Shown here: positions 32,901 through 46,700 of the stretch, piece by piece
How the letters are laid out: every line of letters begins with the position of its first letter
Numbering within the stretch: position 1 is the first letter of the stretch
NCBI GenBank assembly: GCA_039621445.1
Contig: CP154954.1
Location: 74,846,634 to 74,910,633 of the forward strand
From: Euglena gracilis
Taxonomy: Eukaryota; Euglenida; Euglenophyceae; Euglenales
Direction of reading: 5' to 3'
Length of the DNA stretch: 64,000 nt
Position numbers and translations under genes: made by a program
Notes under the pieces: model-generated
The model's input: only the letters and a program-made list of their open reading frames with translations
Databases searched by the model: none
What the model was told of the DNA's origin: nothing

Positions 32901-35900
32901 TGCCAAACAAGGCGTGCGGGGGGGGGGGGGGGGGCCAAAACCCAGCTTTGCCATTTGCAAGTTTGGCCAATCCCCTTGCATTTTGGCCCCACCCCCGAGA
33001 TTTTTGACTGGCAAAAGTGGTTGTTTGGCCAAACCTTGGTGGTGGTCATCTCCAAGCTACTGGAGGACAATGTCATTCAAACAATGGCGCCATCAGCCTA
33101 CCTTAGCAACCCTTTTGTCCGCCCTGGTTATCATGGTTGTTGTTTCATGGCGACCACGCGGTGATGACCTTGACCACCTGTGAACCCTGTCAAACATGGT
33201 GGTGGGCTGTTTCCTAGTTTGTTTTGTTTTTCTTCCTTTTTTTTCCTGTTTGAAGAATGAATTTTAAATGCTGGACTGCACCCTGGATTTGGTCCGTTCA
33301 ACCCTGGATCTGGCTAATGACTCCGACACCTTCACTGACCTGAACTGAAAGCGAAAGGTGAAGGAGCTGAAGGCTGGCCACGGTGGCCCTGGTGGTCATG
33401 TTGGGTCCATACCATTGCTTAACACCTGTCCCACCCCACCTCCAGGGGGTGACTGACTGGTTTTTTCAGAGTGACTGGCTGGTTTTCTGGCCAAGAGCCC
33501 CCCCCCCCCCCCCAGGCCGGGGGGTGGGGTAAACCCCCCCCTTCCAAATAACCTGGCGGGGTCCTTGCTCCTGGCGGGGGCTGAATAACCTGGCGGGGGA
33601 GGGGCAAAAAAAGATGGTTCCAGCAACTTGGCACCCCCTTTTTAGGCAAAAATTCCTTTATGGCGCTGAAAAGGGGGGCCGAATAACCTGGCGGGGGGGG
33701 GAGGGCCAAAAGTTGGTTCCAATAACCTGGCACCCTGCCAGGTTATTGGGGGGGAGGGGGTAGGCCCGAAAATAAAAATAAAATGGCTGGCCTGGCGCCG
33801 AAGGCGCCGGAAATTTTTTCGAATTTTTTGAGACTTTTTTGCAATAGTGCATTGCCAACGTAAGAGCATTCAAGAGTGGCTGATCCTCTGACTGGTTTTT
33901 TTGGGAAAAAGTGACTGACTGGTTTTTTTTCGAGTGGAAAGTGAACCCCTGGTTGGGTCCAAGAAGGAAGTTTGGGGGATGTTTGGTTTCCGTTTCATCC
34001 AAGCGCATTTAGGCAAACTGCAAAACTTACCAGCCAAAACGTGCGGGTTCGCCAGTGTGCATGGCAAAGAGGTTTATGGGAATCCCTGCAACCACCACCC
34101 GACACCCCCCCGCACCAGGCTGGTTCGTTCATGTGACTTGAGGAATGAGTTTTATGTTCCCAGACTGGGGGGTTGTGTGAATAAGTTTTCGAGCTGGACT
34201 GAAACAGTTTTCCGCATCGAAAGTTTTTGGGGGGAAAAAAGTGGTCAAAACCTACGATTTGCACCTAAGTTTGGCAGCAGTAATCATTTTGCCAGCCAAA
34301 CATGCGTTGGTTGATTGGCGGGGGGGAAATTGGGCCAGGCAAAACAAATAACCTCCCTGGTTCCCTGAGCGGGGCGTTGCAAGGACCTTCCCTCCTGGGG
34401 GGTCCAGTTCAGAGAATGGAAAATTTGGGCTGGCTGGAAAAAGGCTGCTGGCTGACGCCCCTCCCATAGGGGTCCCGGGCTGGAGCTGGGCCTGACCCAG
34501 GGTCAAACTGGTACAAAAACAATCGAAATTGCAAGAATGTCACAAAAAATGCCAATGATACAAAAAATCAGTTTTTTTTACCCAGAATTTGCCCTGGGCG
34601 GCCCTTTTCCGGCCCATTTTCGCCCATTTTTTGAACCATATTTGGCCAATTTTTGCACCTCCAAAAGCGAAAAATCTGTCAGCATACAGCCACCCTTGCT
34701 GGAAATAAATTAACTCGTTGATGGGGGGGAGGGTGGTCTGGGGCTGGAAATGGCTTCTGGCTGGGGAAAAAAAAGGCTGCTGGCTGGCTAGAACTTCTGG
34801 GGTGGGGTCAAGCACCTATAGTCAAGCCCCAAAAATTTCCCATTTTAGGCCATTTTAGGCCATTTTAGGCCATTTTAGGCCATTTAAGGCCATTTTAGGC
34901 CATTTAGGGCCATTTTAAGGTATAGGTGCGGGTTCTGAAAATCATAATTTTGCGTCATTTTTGTCCCGAAAACTGCATAATAACGTGTGCGAACCTTCTC
35001 TTATTCAGTAATGACAAATGTACATCCAAAAAAGCATGCAAAATTCATGAACACTGGATCAAAACCATGGGAAGCTCAACAAATCTTAATTCATGCCCCA
35101 TAGAGTAATTCTGAACAGTAAGAATTTGTGGCAGTGAAAAAAAAAAAAAAAAAAAAACGTTGGGCAAATATTAAAAGGTTTTATTTGTGCGACCAAAAAA
35201 GCGCCCAGTTTTTTGTATTTTGTGAAATCTATACCATTTTGCGGGATTTTGCAAAAAGAAGTTTCTGACTTATCTGGGGGAATAACTCACATTGTCTGCA
35301 CGTGGCGTATATTTTTCCCATCTGGTCCAAAATCTATGTTTCCTAAAGTTTTAGGTTGTGTATTGTGTGTGCAGCAATTTTGAGCGGTTTAACTCGAGAA
35401 GGTGGGGGAATTGAGGAATGAGTGGAGACTTTTTTTTGTCGGGTATGGCGTGATGATGGGAGAGCAAGTTTGCACGAGTGTCAAACTTTCAGCAGACTTT
35501 GCACAAAAAAAAGCCAAGATACACAAATTAAGGAACCAAGTGTGAATGGAAGGAGGAGGGGAGCCAAACTCTGGGGGGGGTCTGTACAAACTCTGGGGGG
35601 GGGGGCATACAAAATTGGTACCTGAAGATTGACTCCCAAGGCTTAACCTCCCCCCAAATATAAGACCCCACCCACGCCATCAGACACCCCCAACCTTGGA
35701 CGTCATTTGGGGATTTTCGGTCCAACGCCAAATTTGATGCTGTTGCCTGGTGAGATTCAATTTGATTTTGGCGTTGTTTTAGCCATTTGGGCCTTTTTCG
35801 GCGATTGCAGAGATCAAAGGGCAAAGCTGAAAACAACTCCTCTTCTCCGTGTTTGGTTTCCCCCTTGGAGAAATTTAACACTAAAAAGAAAACCCTCTGA

Positions 35901-38900
35901 ACATGTTCATAAATAAGAGAGATTCTCATTCATAATTGTTTGTAATTGTTTAGGTCATTTGATCATTCGGTGTGGTTATTTGTGGTTTTGGAAAATCCCC
36001 CAAAATTGTGCTGGTTCGTGATTTGAAGAAATTCCCAGTACCTAACGATGCACCTCTTTCAATTGAGCTTTTTCCACCATCCTTCATTTTTTCTGACTTT
36101 TTCCCCACGCCTCATTCCAAATTCGCACTGTTTCATTATTTGCGAATCAGACATCGTTGCACACCAAAAAAGGATGGGAGTAAGAAAAATACTGCTGTCC
36201 AAACCTTCAATTCAGCTACCAAAAGAAGGTTGGGGACCGTGGATTTGGGGACTGATACTATTATTCGTTGGGACAAAAAAGGGGGGGGCCTTGCGGGGCT
36301 GTGCTCCTCCACCAAATCCACTGTTCGCCGTCCACATTGACAAAAGGCACCAAAAGTCAGTACCTGAATGGCTACAGTTGTTCACAAAAAAAATTGTTGT
36401 GCAACAGAATTTTTCCCATTTTAGGCCATTTTAGGCCATTTTAGGACATTTTAGGCCATTTTAGACCATTTTAGGGACCCCACCTGTAGGGGGTCAAAAA
36501 GTCATTTAAGGCCATTTCAGGCCATTTTAGCTATAGGTGCTTGGGTGGGGTCAATTTTCTTAAGCAACGCCCTGTCTCCAAGAGAAGAGTTCCCTCAGAG
36601 ATCCCCACTCATAAAGAGGAGACCACGTTTGTGAAAGAGGAAAAAAAAACTGGAGAAATACACATTTGCTGCAAAAAAGATAACTTCAAAAAAAACTTGC
36701 AGTGAGGTACATCAGCAACTGTCATTTCTAACTTTAGAATCATCAGAAATTCCAAATTCTGCTCGCTTCCAGTAGCCAACACACTTCATGTTTCTGAGAG
36801 ATAAATGCATCTATACCTATATTTATATCTATAAATATAATTCATTATCGATTTTGTGCAATCCCTTCCTTCACTCGTGAACGCCTGATCGCTTCTCTCA
36901 CTCGTCAACTGTCGACTGCAGTGCGCTCATCTGGACGTGGTGCCTTCTCTCCCAGCAGCCACAATTCACTATCAAACTGCAAAAAAAAACTCTGGTTCGT
37001 GGTTCAGGAGGGCACCAGACAGCCCCACGTTGGGGGAGCTTTTCTTCAGCCACAGTTGTTTCAGGTGGTGCACGTGGCAGTAAAGTTATCAACTTGCTTT
37101 GGAGAAGCACAGGAGGCAAAGAAGAGTTGGACTGGTCCTCAGGTCCTGCTGCTTGAAACTGGGGGGTAAAATTTTCGGTCTGCCGCTTTGCACTGGGCAA
37201 AAGAATTGCCTCTGTTTAAGTGTCCTGGAAGTAATTTTCTGTGGTGAGTTCATATTGTCAGTAACGCATGTGGATATCCTTTTTCCTGTAATTTGCCATG
37301 TCAAATAACCTTGCATTGAGCTCTCCAGATCGAATGTCTGTGACGGCGTTCAGTCGAAGAAAAGTCTGCATTATGCTTCAGCAAATGCCAGAATTTGGTC
37401 ACAGACTCTGCCAGCAGGGCCAAAAGCATGTTTCAGGCTCTCGACTGGCATCACCCTTCCCCCCCCCCCAGGTCAAGGAGACGGGGCAACCTCCCGGTCC
37501 GTGCGCAGCTGCCCCCGGATGCGGTACGAGGCGGGGGAGATGTGCGGCGTCTGGACCGTGAGCAGCGCCTCGTCCTGGGGACGGCAAACAAACCCTGGGG
37601 TCTCCAAACACGACATCAAACGTGTCTGCGCCGAGGCACCACCCCCCTCCCCCTTGTCGACATCCAGCCTAGAGAGCTCAAAAAAAATATGCATGTGGTA
37701 AATATAACATATAACAAAAATGTGGATCTGAATTTCCTTTCCGTTTGTGCACAACGCTGTTTGTTGATGTCGAAGATGAAGGCCATCCAGAACCACAAAA
37801 GAAAAAAAGCAAGCGCGGACAAAGGTTGGCCAAGGATAAATCTTAAGATGCACCCGGTCCCCTTTCCGACCTTCGGGGACTTTCCAGGAAGGGCGGTCCA
37901 CCTCGGAGTCATCAGGATCGGCTAAGGCCCAGGAGGGTGGGGAGCGGCAGCGCTCCAGGCTCTTCCTGTCAGGCGGCTTTTTAAACCCCAAGCGGCCGCT
38001 TTCCACTTTCAGAAACCAGTCACTCACTTTTCAAAAACCAGTCGCCCACTTCCTACTCCCCTCCTTGTTTGAGCCACTCGGTCAAAATGGCTCAAAATGA
38101 ATGGATTTTGGCCAGAATCTCAAAAAAATACAGCGCCTCGGTACCGGGTGGCCACTTTTGGCCAATCCTTGTCGACCTCGGCCAAGTTGCTCCGAAAAGA
38201 ACCAGTCAGAACCCCCGGGAGGTCGAAAACACATTAAAGAACGGTATGGGTGAACCCCCCAAATCAGGCCGTCCAAGGGCATTTCCAAAGTACTTCTTTG
38301 TGCCAAAACTCACAGGCCTAGGGGAGGGTCAGACCCATCCCCAGGGCAGAACGCGAAGGCCTGGTGGAAGGGGGGGGTCGGCCCCCCACCAACCACAGCA
38401 TTTTCACCAATTTCGGGAAAACGGGGATTTTGGCCGGGGAAAAATTTTGAATTCTTTTTGAAAATGATCCCAAAATACATGATTTTTTGATGGAAACCCA
38501 CACTTTTCACAAAAAAAAGCTCAAAAGATTCAGGTTTAAAAATTGGTAGTTTTCAGGAGGGGGGTGAAAAAACGAAGGTCAAAACAATTGGGCCAAATTT
38601 GGCACATTCAAATTTTGCTGACATTTTTCTCCTGGAAATTTTTTTGGATCTTCAATGGCGTTTTTTTTTTTTGCTTCAAAACCTCTCAAAACCAGAATTT
38701 TGAGAAAATGTTGAAATTTTGGAAGGTGTGAAAAAAAAATGGGGATTTGGGGGGTTTGGGGGGGGGACCTCCAAAATGGGTCCCAAAATGGGTCAAAATA
38801 CACCAGGCACCGAAGGCGCCGGGAAAAAATTTAGGGTCCAAAAAACGATGCCACCAGAAAAAAGGGAAGAGGTGGTGGGGAGGGTGGTCGATCCCCCCCC

Positions 38901-41900
38901 ACCCACCATGCAGGGGGTATCACCCTGGCTGTTTGGCCGATTCCCGTTCTGCCCTGCCCACCCCCCGGGGTCTTTCGAGGTAAAAAAAGAAGCCTGGTTG
39001 CCATCCTGCACCACAAGCCCCGTCACGGGCAGCGGTGGCAGCGCATCGACGTTGTCCTTGGCGGTGAAGGAGCGCAGCACCCCATTGCTGAGCTGCAGCT
39101 TTACCTGGGGCATGAACATACAATGTTTCACCGATCCGGGGCGAAAACCAGTCAGTAACTCCGAAAGAACCAGTCAGCCGCCCTGGGGGAGGGCAGGGCG
39201 TCTTTTAACGACACCTCACCGGGGGGGGGGGTCCATCTCAGAGCTGAAAAATTTGGGTTGGGATAAAGCCTGCTGGTTGAAGTCAACAACATGGTGTTTC
39301 GGACAGGGGGAGGAAGGCATGGGTTGGGAGAGAGAGACGCCCCCCCCCATAACCTCAGATAACCATCCGGAGGGGGAGAGAATCAACCTCCGGTCTCAGA
39401 CAGATGTAATTGGTTGGGGTTGGAGGGATTGGATCGCAAGCGACGGCACGGGGGAAACACCTCCATGCCGTTCGGGATGCTGAGGGACCGGCACTGCAAC
39501 CCGAGCCAGCTGCGCCACAGCCCGGCCGCCGGGGACCGCTGTCCCACGCGCTGGCAGGGGTTTTTTTTTTACCCCCCCCCCTTGTCGTACGACCAGGTAC
39601 CTGCAACCTGCGACCGGGGGGTGGTCGTTATACTGGGGGTGGTCGTTGTTCACAGTGTTGACCGATACCAATGGGGGCCCGAACCGCCGTCATGGGCGTG
39701 ACGCACACCGAAGCATGCAGCGTGAAAGCGCTGCGGGTGTACAAAACATGAGGTGGGGAACATGGAAAATGCCTGGAAAAAGGCGGCATACGTGGATGCA
39801 TCCTGACCTGCAACCGGGGGCGTGGTCGTTATACCCCCCTAACCTGCAACCTGCGACCGAGGGGTGGTCGTTATAGTGGAGTGGTTGTATGACAAGGGGG
39901 GGAGGGTAAGACCGGGGGAGGGGTCCCACACACCCGACTCCTGCCCCCCCCCCCCCCCCCCGGGGGACCCAACCCTTAAAGAATCCCACCGCGAGCAAAT
40001 GTCGGCAAATCCATTTCTCCCTCCTCGCACCACAACACAGCTGATTATTTGACGAGTTTTTGTTGTAAATTCATGGTTTTTTTTGTGTTAGTCATGGTGC
40101 AGAAATATTTTGTGTACAAAGACGCAGTATTGAACTGCCCATTTCACCAAAGAAACGTCACACACCCATCCCCAACACCACCATCTGCGGTCTGCACAGT
40201 CCCCGGGCCCCATCTGTGTGTCCCCACCGGGAACCTCCACATCCGTCCGGCCTGCCTCGGCGCCGAAAACGCATACACCACCGACTGGGGTCAGGATGGA
40301 ACAGGGGGTTTGACAGCCTCCACAGGGGACTTTGGAGATTGCAAAGATACTCCCGCCCCCAACCTTGTTTTTCCAGGCCAGTCCAGGCCAGTCCTCATTC
40401 TTTCTAATCGAAGCTACGGCTCCTCCCCTGAGGCTTCGATGAGCTTAGCAAAGAGGATGCTGCTGAATGGAATGCGGGCATTGTGCCATCGAAGAAAATG
40501 CGGCGGCTGCTGAAAACGCAGGTATAACGGCAACCGAAGAAGATGCGGTTCCACTGAGAGTGGTTTCGAGACACCGCTTCCCGCGGGCAGCCCCCATAAG
40601 GCGGGTCACGCTGCCGGGACCACCCTGCACGGGAGCGCTGCTCGACCTCGGCCTTGCCGGCGTCCCGGTGGGCGGTCTGCCACTGCCCCAGCCGGGCGAT
40701 GGGCTGGAGCAGCTCCAGGGACTGCGGAGGGCAGGGCACGCACTGGAGGGCACTGCCATCCAGACCCATGCAGAAGCTGGGTAGGGCTCGAAGACTTAAA
40801 TCATGCTGTCACTGATTGCAGGTGAAGGAAAGGAAAGAAGAAAAGCCAAAGACCAATATCCAGGCGTGTGTGTGTGTGCGTGTGTGTTCATAAATAATGC
40901 ATATAATATATATTTTTATATATAAATATATATATATATAAATATATAAATACAATATATATGGTTCATATATGAATAAACGTATTATTTATATATGATA
41001 TGATACATTTGAATGTAAACCCCCCCCAAATATAAACCCCCCCCCCAATACAAAACCCCCCCCAAATAAAACCCCCCCCCCTGAGGACCTTGAAATCCCG
41101 CCCAAATATAACCCCCCCCCCCCTCCGGCGCGAAGCGCCGGAAGGAAAAATTTTCGACAAAATATCTCCCAAAATTGTCATTTTTGGCAGATTTGGGAAC
41201 AATTTTTACCAAAAACACGTGAAAATTGCTCCTTCGCCCGAAAAATGAAGTTTTTGGACCCCCAAGGGTGGGCGTATTTGTTATTTTGGACCAAAAAAGT
41301 GACTACTGGAGCCCACCGGGAAGTTGATTTTTCCGACCGAATATAAAACCCCCCCAAATATAAAACCCCCCCTCGGGGTCTTGAAATTTCCGCCCCATTA
41401 TAAAACCGGGGGGGTTTTATATTTGGGGGGGTTTACTTATGTATAATATAATTTTGCTCTATTGTATGTTTCGAAAGGCGTGATTTTCATGCAGGCACCT
41501 CCCCCTGAATTCAGAGGGGGTACCTAGGCACATCAAAAAAATAACACTTTTTCTGAGTCAATAATATCGGGTTATTTAAGGAAAAGGGTCAGAGTGAGGA
41601 TTCTGGGCTTCGATTAAGGCCTAACATCGGAAGGAACCCTGACCCAACCTGACCCTGAACCCTTTCATGTTGCATTGAATGGAAAAGCGCCATTCAGCCT
41701 TTTTCTTTCTCTTCCCCTGTCCTCTGGCCACCTTTGGGGACACGCTCCGTTACGTTTGGTATTCAAACGGATGTTGATGCAATGCAATGCAATGCAATGC
41801 AATATAAGGTAATGTGATGTGATGTGATGTGACGTGATTATGTGATGTGATGCAATGCAATGTAATACAAAGTAATGCAGTGTAATTTTGTAAAATAACA

Positions 41901-43025
41901 ATTCAATGCAGAAGAGCAATATAAATGCGATTTTGTGATTGTGATTGTAATTATACGTGAAATTTTGAGCATACAGTGTAAAGGAAATGTCAATGTCAAT
42001 GCAAATATGATTGCCAATGTCAATGTAAATGTCAATGTAAATGTGATAGCCAATGCCAATGTAAATGTTAATGTAAATGTAAACGTAAATGTAAACGTAA
42101 ATGTAAATGTAACCGTACATGTCACTACATTGCATTGCATTGCATTGCATTGCATTGCATTGCATTGCATTGCATTGCATTGCATTGCATTGCATTGCAT
42201 TGCATTGCATTGCATTGCATTGCATTGCATTACATCACATCACATCGCATCACATGGCATTGCACTGTATTACATTGCAAAACAAAACATTATTATTCGG
42301 GGAAGAATTGATATCGGAGGCCTTTTGAAAAATTGCGGAAAAATTGCGGAAAGATTGCGGAAAATGCGGTTTTGGGATTTAGCACACTTCTGCTGGAGGA
42401 GACAGAAAATTTCACAAAATTGGTCACTTTGCGATATAGGTGGAAGGTTTGAGCTGTTTTTCACTTTTTTTCTTCACAACAAAAAGGTCCAAAAGCATGA
42501 TTTTTGAAATTTTGGGAACATGCTGATTCTGGAAACATGGAATTTCTTGGGTGAGAAATCCAGAAATGATAAAAAAAATAACGAAAGCTTTGGTCTCGGG
42601 TTAAATCTGGTCCAGGATGCAAAATTTCACTAAATCGAAATAATTACCATCAGAAATAGGGGGGAAACCAAAAAAAAGCCCAGAAATTGCCAAATTTTGT
42701 CAAAATTTGTAAATTTTGGCAATTTTTGGCAAATTTGCAACAAAATAACAAAAAAAAGCATCTGGGTTCCCTTGTGAAACGTTCAAAGAATGGCCGGAAC
42801 TCATTTCGCTTTCCATCTCAGGTTCATGCAGAAAATGCGAAAAAAAAGGGGAAAAAGTGCGGAAAAGTTGCTGAAACTGTGGGGAAATTGCATAGAATCG
42901 CGGGAAACTGCGGAAATTGCAATAAAAAATTGCGGTGTGTTATAATAATAATTATCAGACAAAAATATTAATACTTTATTATCACAGAATTAAAATTGTT
43001 ATCATAATAATCGTTGTTATTTTAT

Positions 43026-43071
<46 letters not shown>

Positions 43072-43668
43072 TATCATCATCATCATCATCATCATCGTTA
43101 TTATTATTATTGTTATCATTATTATTATTATTATTATTATTATTGTTATATACTATACATTATACATTACATATTACATATTACCGGCATCACCTATTAC
43201 ACATTAATAGATTGCATGTTGTGTATATTATTGTGTATGTGTGACTTACAAAAGCATTTTTAATGCAAATTCACAAAAAAAGAAACTATGGAAATGCACA
43301 GTCCTTCATTCCAAGCGAAGGTGTGAAAACAGAAACAAAATCAAAGAATGAAAAAGAAATCAATATCAAGCAAATTAAAAAAAAATAGTTAAAATGAACA
43401 AAATACAGGGGAGGGGAAAACAAATTAATAGAGTGGAGGATCGAGAGAAACGGGTAATCAACAATCAGGAGGTAATCAACCTGGACAAAAGCTCCCGGGC
43501 TATGAGACCAGGGCTTTTGTAAGGCTGGTCTGGGGGAGGTATCCCACCTGCCCAGACCCAGCAGACCCACCCACCCCAACCCGACCCCTCCCCTCCAAGG
43601 GGGTCAATAACCTGTAAAAAAAAAATCACTGGATGACACACACACACACGCACACACACACACACACA

Positions 43669-43737
<69 letters not shown>

Positions 43738-43743
43738 GCACCG

Positions 43744-43788
<45 letters not shown>

Positions 43789-46700
43789 GGCACACACCAT
43801 CTGGTGCAGCAGCGTGAGGAAGAGGGCCTGCAGCGGGGTGTGCTCCAGGTGGGGGAAGAGGCCCGCCGGTCCCCGGAAGGCGCGGAGGGCCGCGAGGTCC
43901 ACCGCGAGCTGCAGCCACCACGCCGCCGGCAGCGGCAGCACCCGCCGCACGGCGAAGGCGACGAGGACGAAGAGGACGACGTCGTGGACCTGCGGAACAG
44001 TGTGCCAAGCAGGCTAGAGAACAATGCGCTGGCTGGCGTTGGTGACGTTGTTGCCCCCCCCCCCCCGGAAGCCTCAAGGCAACGCTTAGAAGGGGACTTG
44101 CTCCTGGGGGGGGGGGGGGTCCTGCTCAGAGGCTGGAAAGAAATTGGACTTGCTGGAAAAGGGATTTGACTCAATTCGAATGGCTTCGTTTTCTGTGACC
44201 CCTCTTTCTCACCCTTTGTCCAGTGTTGTTGCCAGGCTGCAGGCTATCAGGCTTTGCATCTGAGAGCTGTCTATTTGTGTGCTATTGTGAGCAGGTGAGG
44301 GGTTGGGGTTTATGGAAACCAGAACAGCTGTCAACACATGAGATTTTAGCTCACCATGGAGAGGTGGATGGCTTTAACGTAAGCCCTTGGATGACCTGCC
44401 ACCCATGTTCTCCACAAGGACCTACAGGTGCCACAAATGTTGCAGTAAGAATTCATCAACCCTTTTGAATATACTGTCAGACGCCATTCCAGGCAGTTTC
44501 GTATCTTCCATTCCCCCCCCCCCGCAAACCTTGTCTTTTCTTTCCACCCTAAGCGTGTCTAGGCAGATTTCTGCCTAACTGCTCTTTTTTCAGCTGACAT
44601 CATTAGTACCCATCCCTCTCCATCTACTGTGCCTCTGTGTCTCTCTCCTTCCAGCTCATTGAAAACTCTTTCCACATCCACCAGTCAACAAGTCCCTGGA
44701 TTTGCAGCAAAGAGAGGCCGGTTCTCCTAACACCAATCGCTCAAGGATATTAAATAATAATAACTCCCGCCTACAACTAACAACATTGTATGGTTGGCGG
44801 GTAACCAGGGGACCCCAATTGGGGGGGGGGGGGTCAGCCAGCAGCCTGGCAACCAGGCACCTGTGAGAAGAGATTCCTTCCCGTTTCCCTCCTTCCCATT
44901 TCAGTCCCACAACATGTCTCGAAAGGGGCAACAGAAATTTGTGAAGTCATCAGACCATCTGGAAGGATCACAAAAAAGGGGTTTGGCATTTTGTTGAAAT
45001 TTTACAGAACTGCTGTTTTTCAATAAACCCCACCCAAAATTCCTGAAGATTCTGAACTTCAGACGATGCTGTTTAAAAACCCTCGAAATTTTCTGATCGC
45101 CAAACCAGCTGTTCAAAGGGTGGCATTTCCAACCATTTGGTACGTCCCACTTTTCTGTTCTTTATTTGGCCCTCCCCAAGCCTGACTCTGGATCACCAAC
45201 ACCTGCAGTCTGCCAAGAGGAGGGCTCTGGGAGCTGCTTTTACCGCTCTTGCGAAACCAACACAGGCTTATCGGCCGCACCAACTTTCTGGCACCCACCA
45301 ACAGCGCACCCCCAGGTTCGCCAGGACATGATGGCAACAGAGACACGCCTTCCACGGCCACACCTGCAGACGATACCTGTACACAGGCCTGGGAAGACGC
45401 ATCCCCTCCGGTCAAAAAAAGGTGTGTGCCGACTGCTCAAAAGTGTTGTTTGCCTCCTTCTTTTTAACGCAGGTTCCACCGGGTGGATAAATGCCTACAA
45501 TTCCCATTTGTTTGATTTCGCCACAAATTACAACCACCCCTTCCCCTTCTACCAAGCTCGTTAGCCGGCGATATCAGGTACGAACTAAGTGCTACAAATT
45601 CAGCGCCTTCCCACCTCCCACTGCTGCCTGTTGTCCACATGGGGGGAGGCATGGTGGACCTTCAAATAAATGCACAAAAACACAAAAAAAAAGCAAATAA
45701 TGCAAAAACCACCCAAGTTGTTTGTAAAATGGACTCGTTGTTGGGATTCATAACTTTTTTTTGGGAAATCGCCCATTGGCGCAATGCCAACCACTTTTAA
45801 AGCTAAGTGCGGGCCACCTAAGAGCAAATTCGAGGCAGATGTTTCCCACAAATATTTCTTGAAAATATTCTCCCCGAAAATTTTTTGCTGGAGGGTGTTT
45901 TCTTTTGTGGGTGGACGGGTCTGGGGGCAGACCCTCCCCCAAACCGGCCAAACTGGGCCTATTTCCCTGGGTCTCAACATCGGACCGTGAACGGAGGGTC
46001 TCTGCAGAACCAAACGGTGAAAAGGGTGGGTTTGAAAGCCAGGTTTCAAAAAGTTTCAAAAAAAACAAAAATTGCGCAGATGCGAAACAGAAAAACCAAA
46101 ATCTTAACGCAAGTTAGGCTGCCTTAGTGGCTCACCTGCTCAAAGGGATAAAAACAGGAAACAAAAGCAAATGACATGACACAGGAAAGCGAGCTCGGAG
46201 GACAGCTGACAGGAAGAGGAGCCACCACACTCCCACACCCGTGCATCAGGCCACAGGCACAGGCTGGTGGCCGCAGCCAGGGGCACCCCGACCCCGAGCC
46301 CCCATGCGCCGCACCGGCACCAGCGGACGATGGCGCCCCAGTCCAGCAGCTGGTGTAGCCCTGTGGCACATAGCACGGCATACTTCGGCGGCGGGGCATC
46401 GGCTCTCACGTTTTCATTTTGCATTCAGATGAGCAAACAAGTGGAACAAATTGTTTGTTATAATTCGAGACACAACGGAGTTCTTTTCAATCCCCAGTCC
46501 ATCAGAAAATCATGTGAATGGAAAGCTGCATACAACTTAGGAACATCAGTAGTTTTTTTTTAAAAAATGGAAACAAAAAAGGCAGGGGAAAGAGAAGGCA
46601 AATGTGCAGGGCAAACGTCACATCAAACTGACATACAAAATGAGAGTCAGGTGGATCTCCAGGTTAACACAAGAATCATGGAATTAGTAAGGATTTCCTG

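Noticed and set aside
34801-34935. A separate miniature element ending near 34930
   Set aside because: The right end (GGTATAGGTGC) departs from the 14-bp terminus and the flanks do not match, whereas 34809-36543 gives a perfect 8-bp duplication.
40049-40513. Plus-strand frame of 154 codons
   Set aside because: Crosses repeat-like and pyrimidine-rich sequence, lacks third-position bias, and lies opposite the direction of all supported genes.
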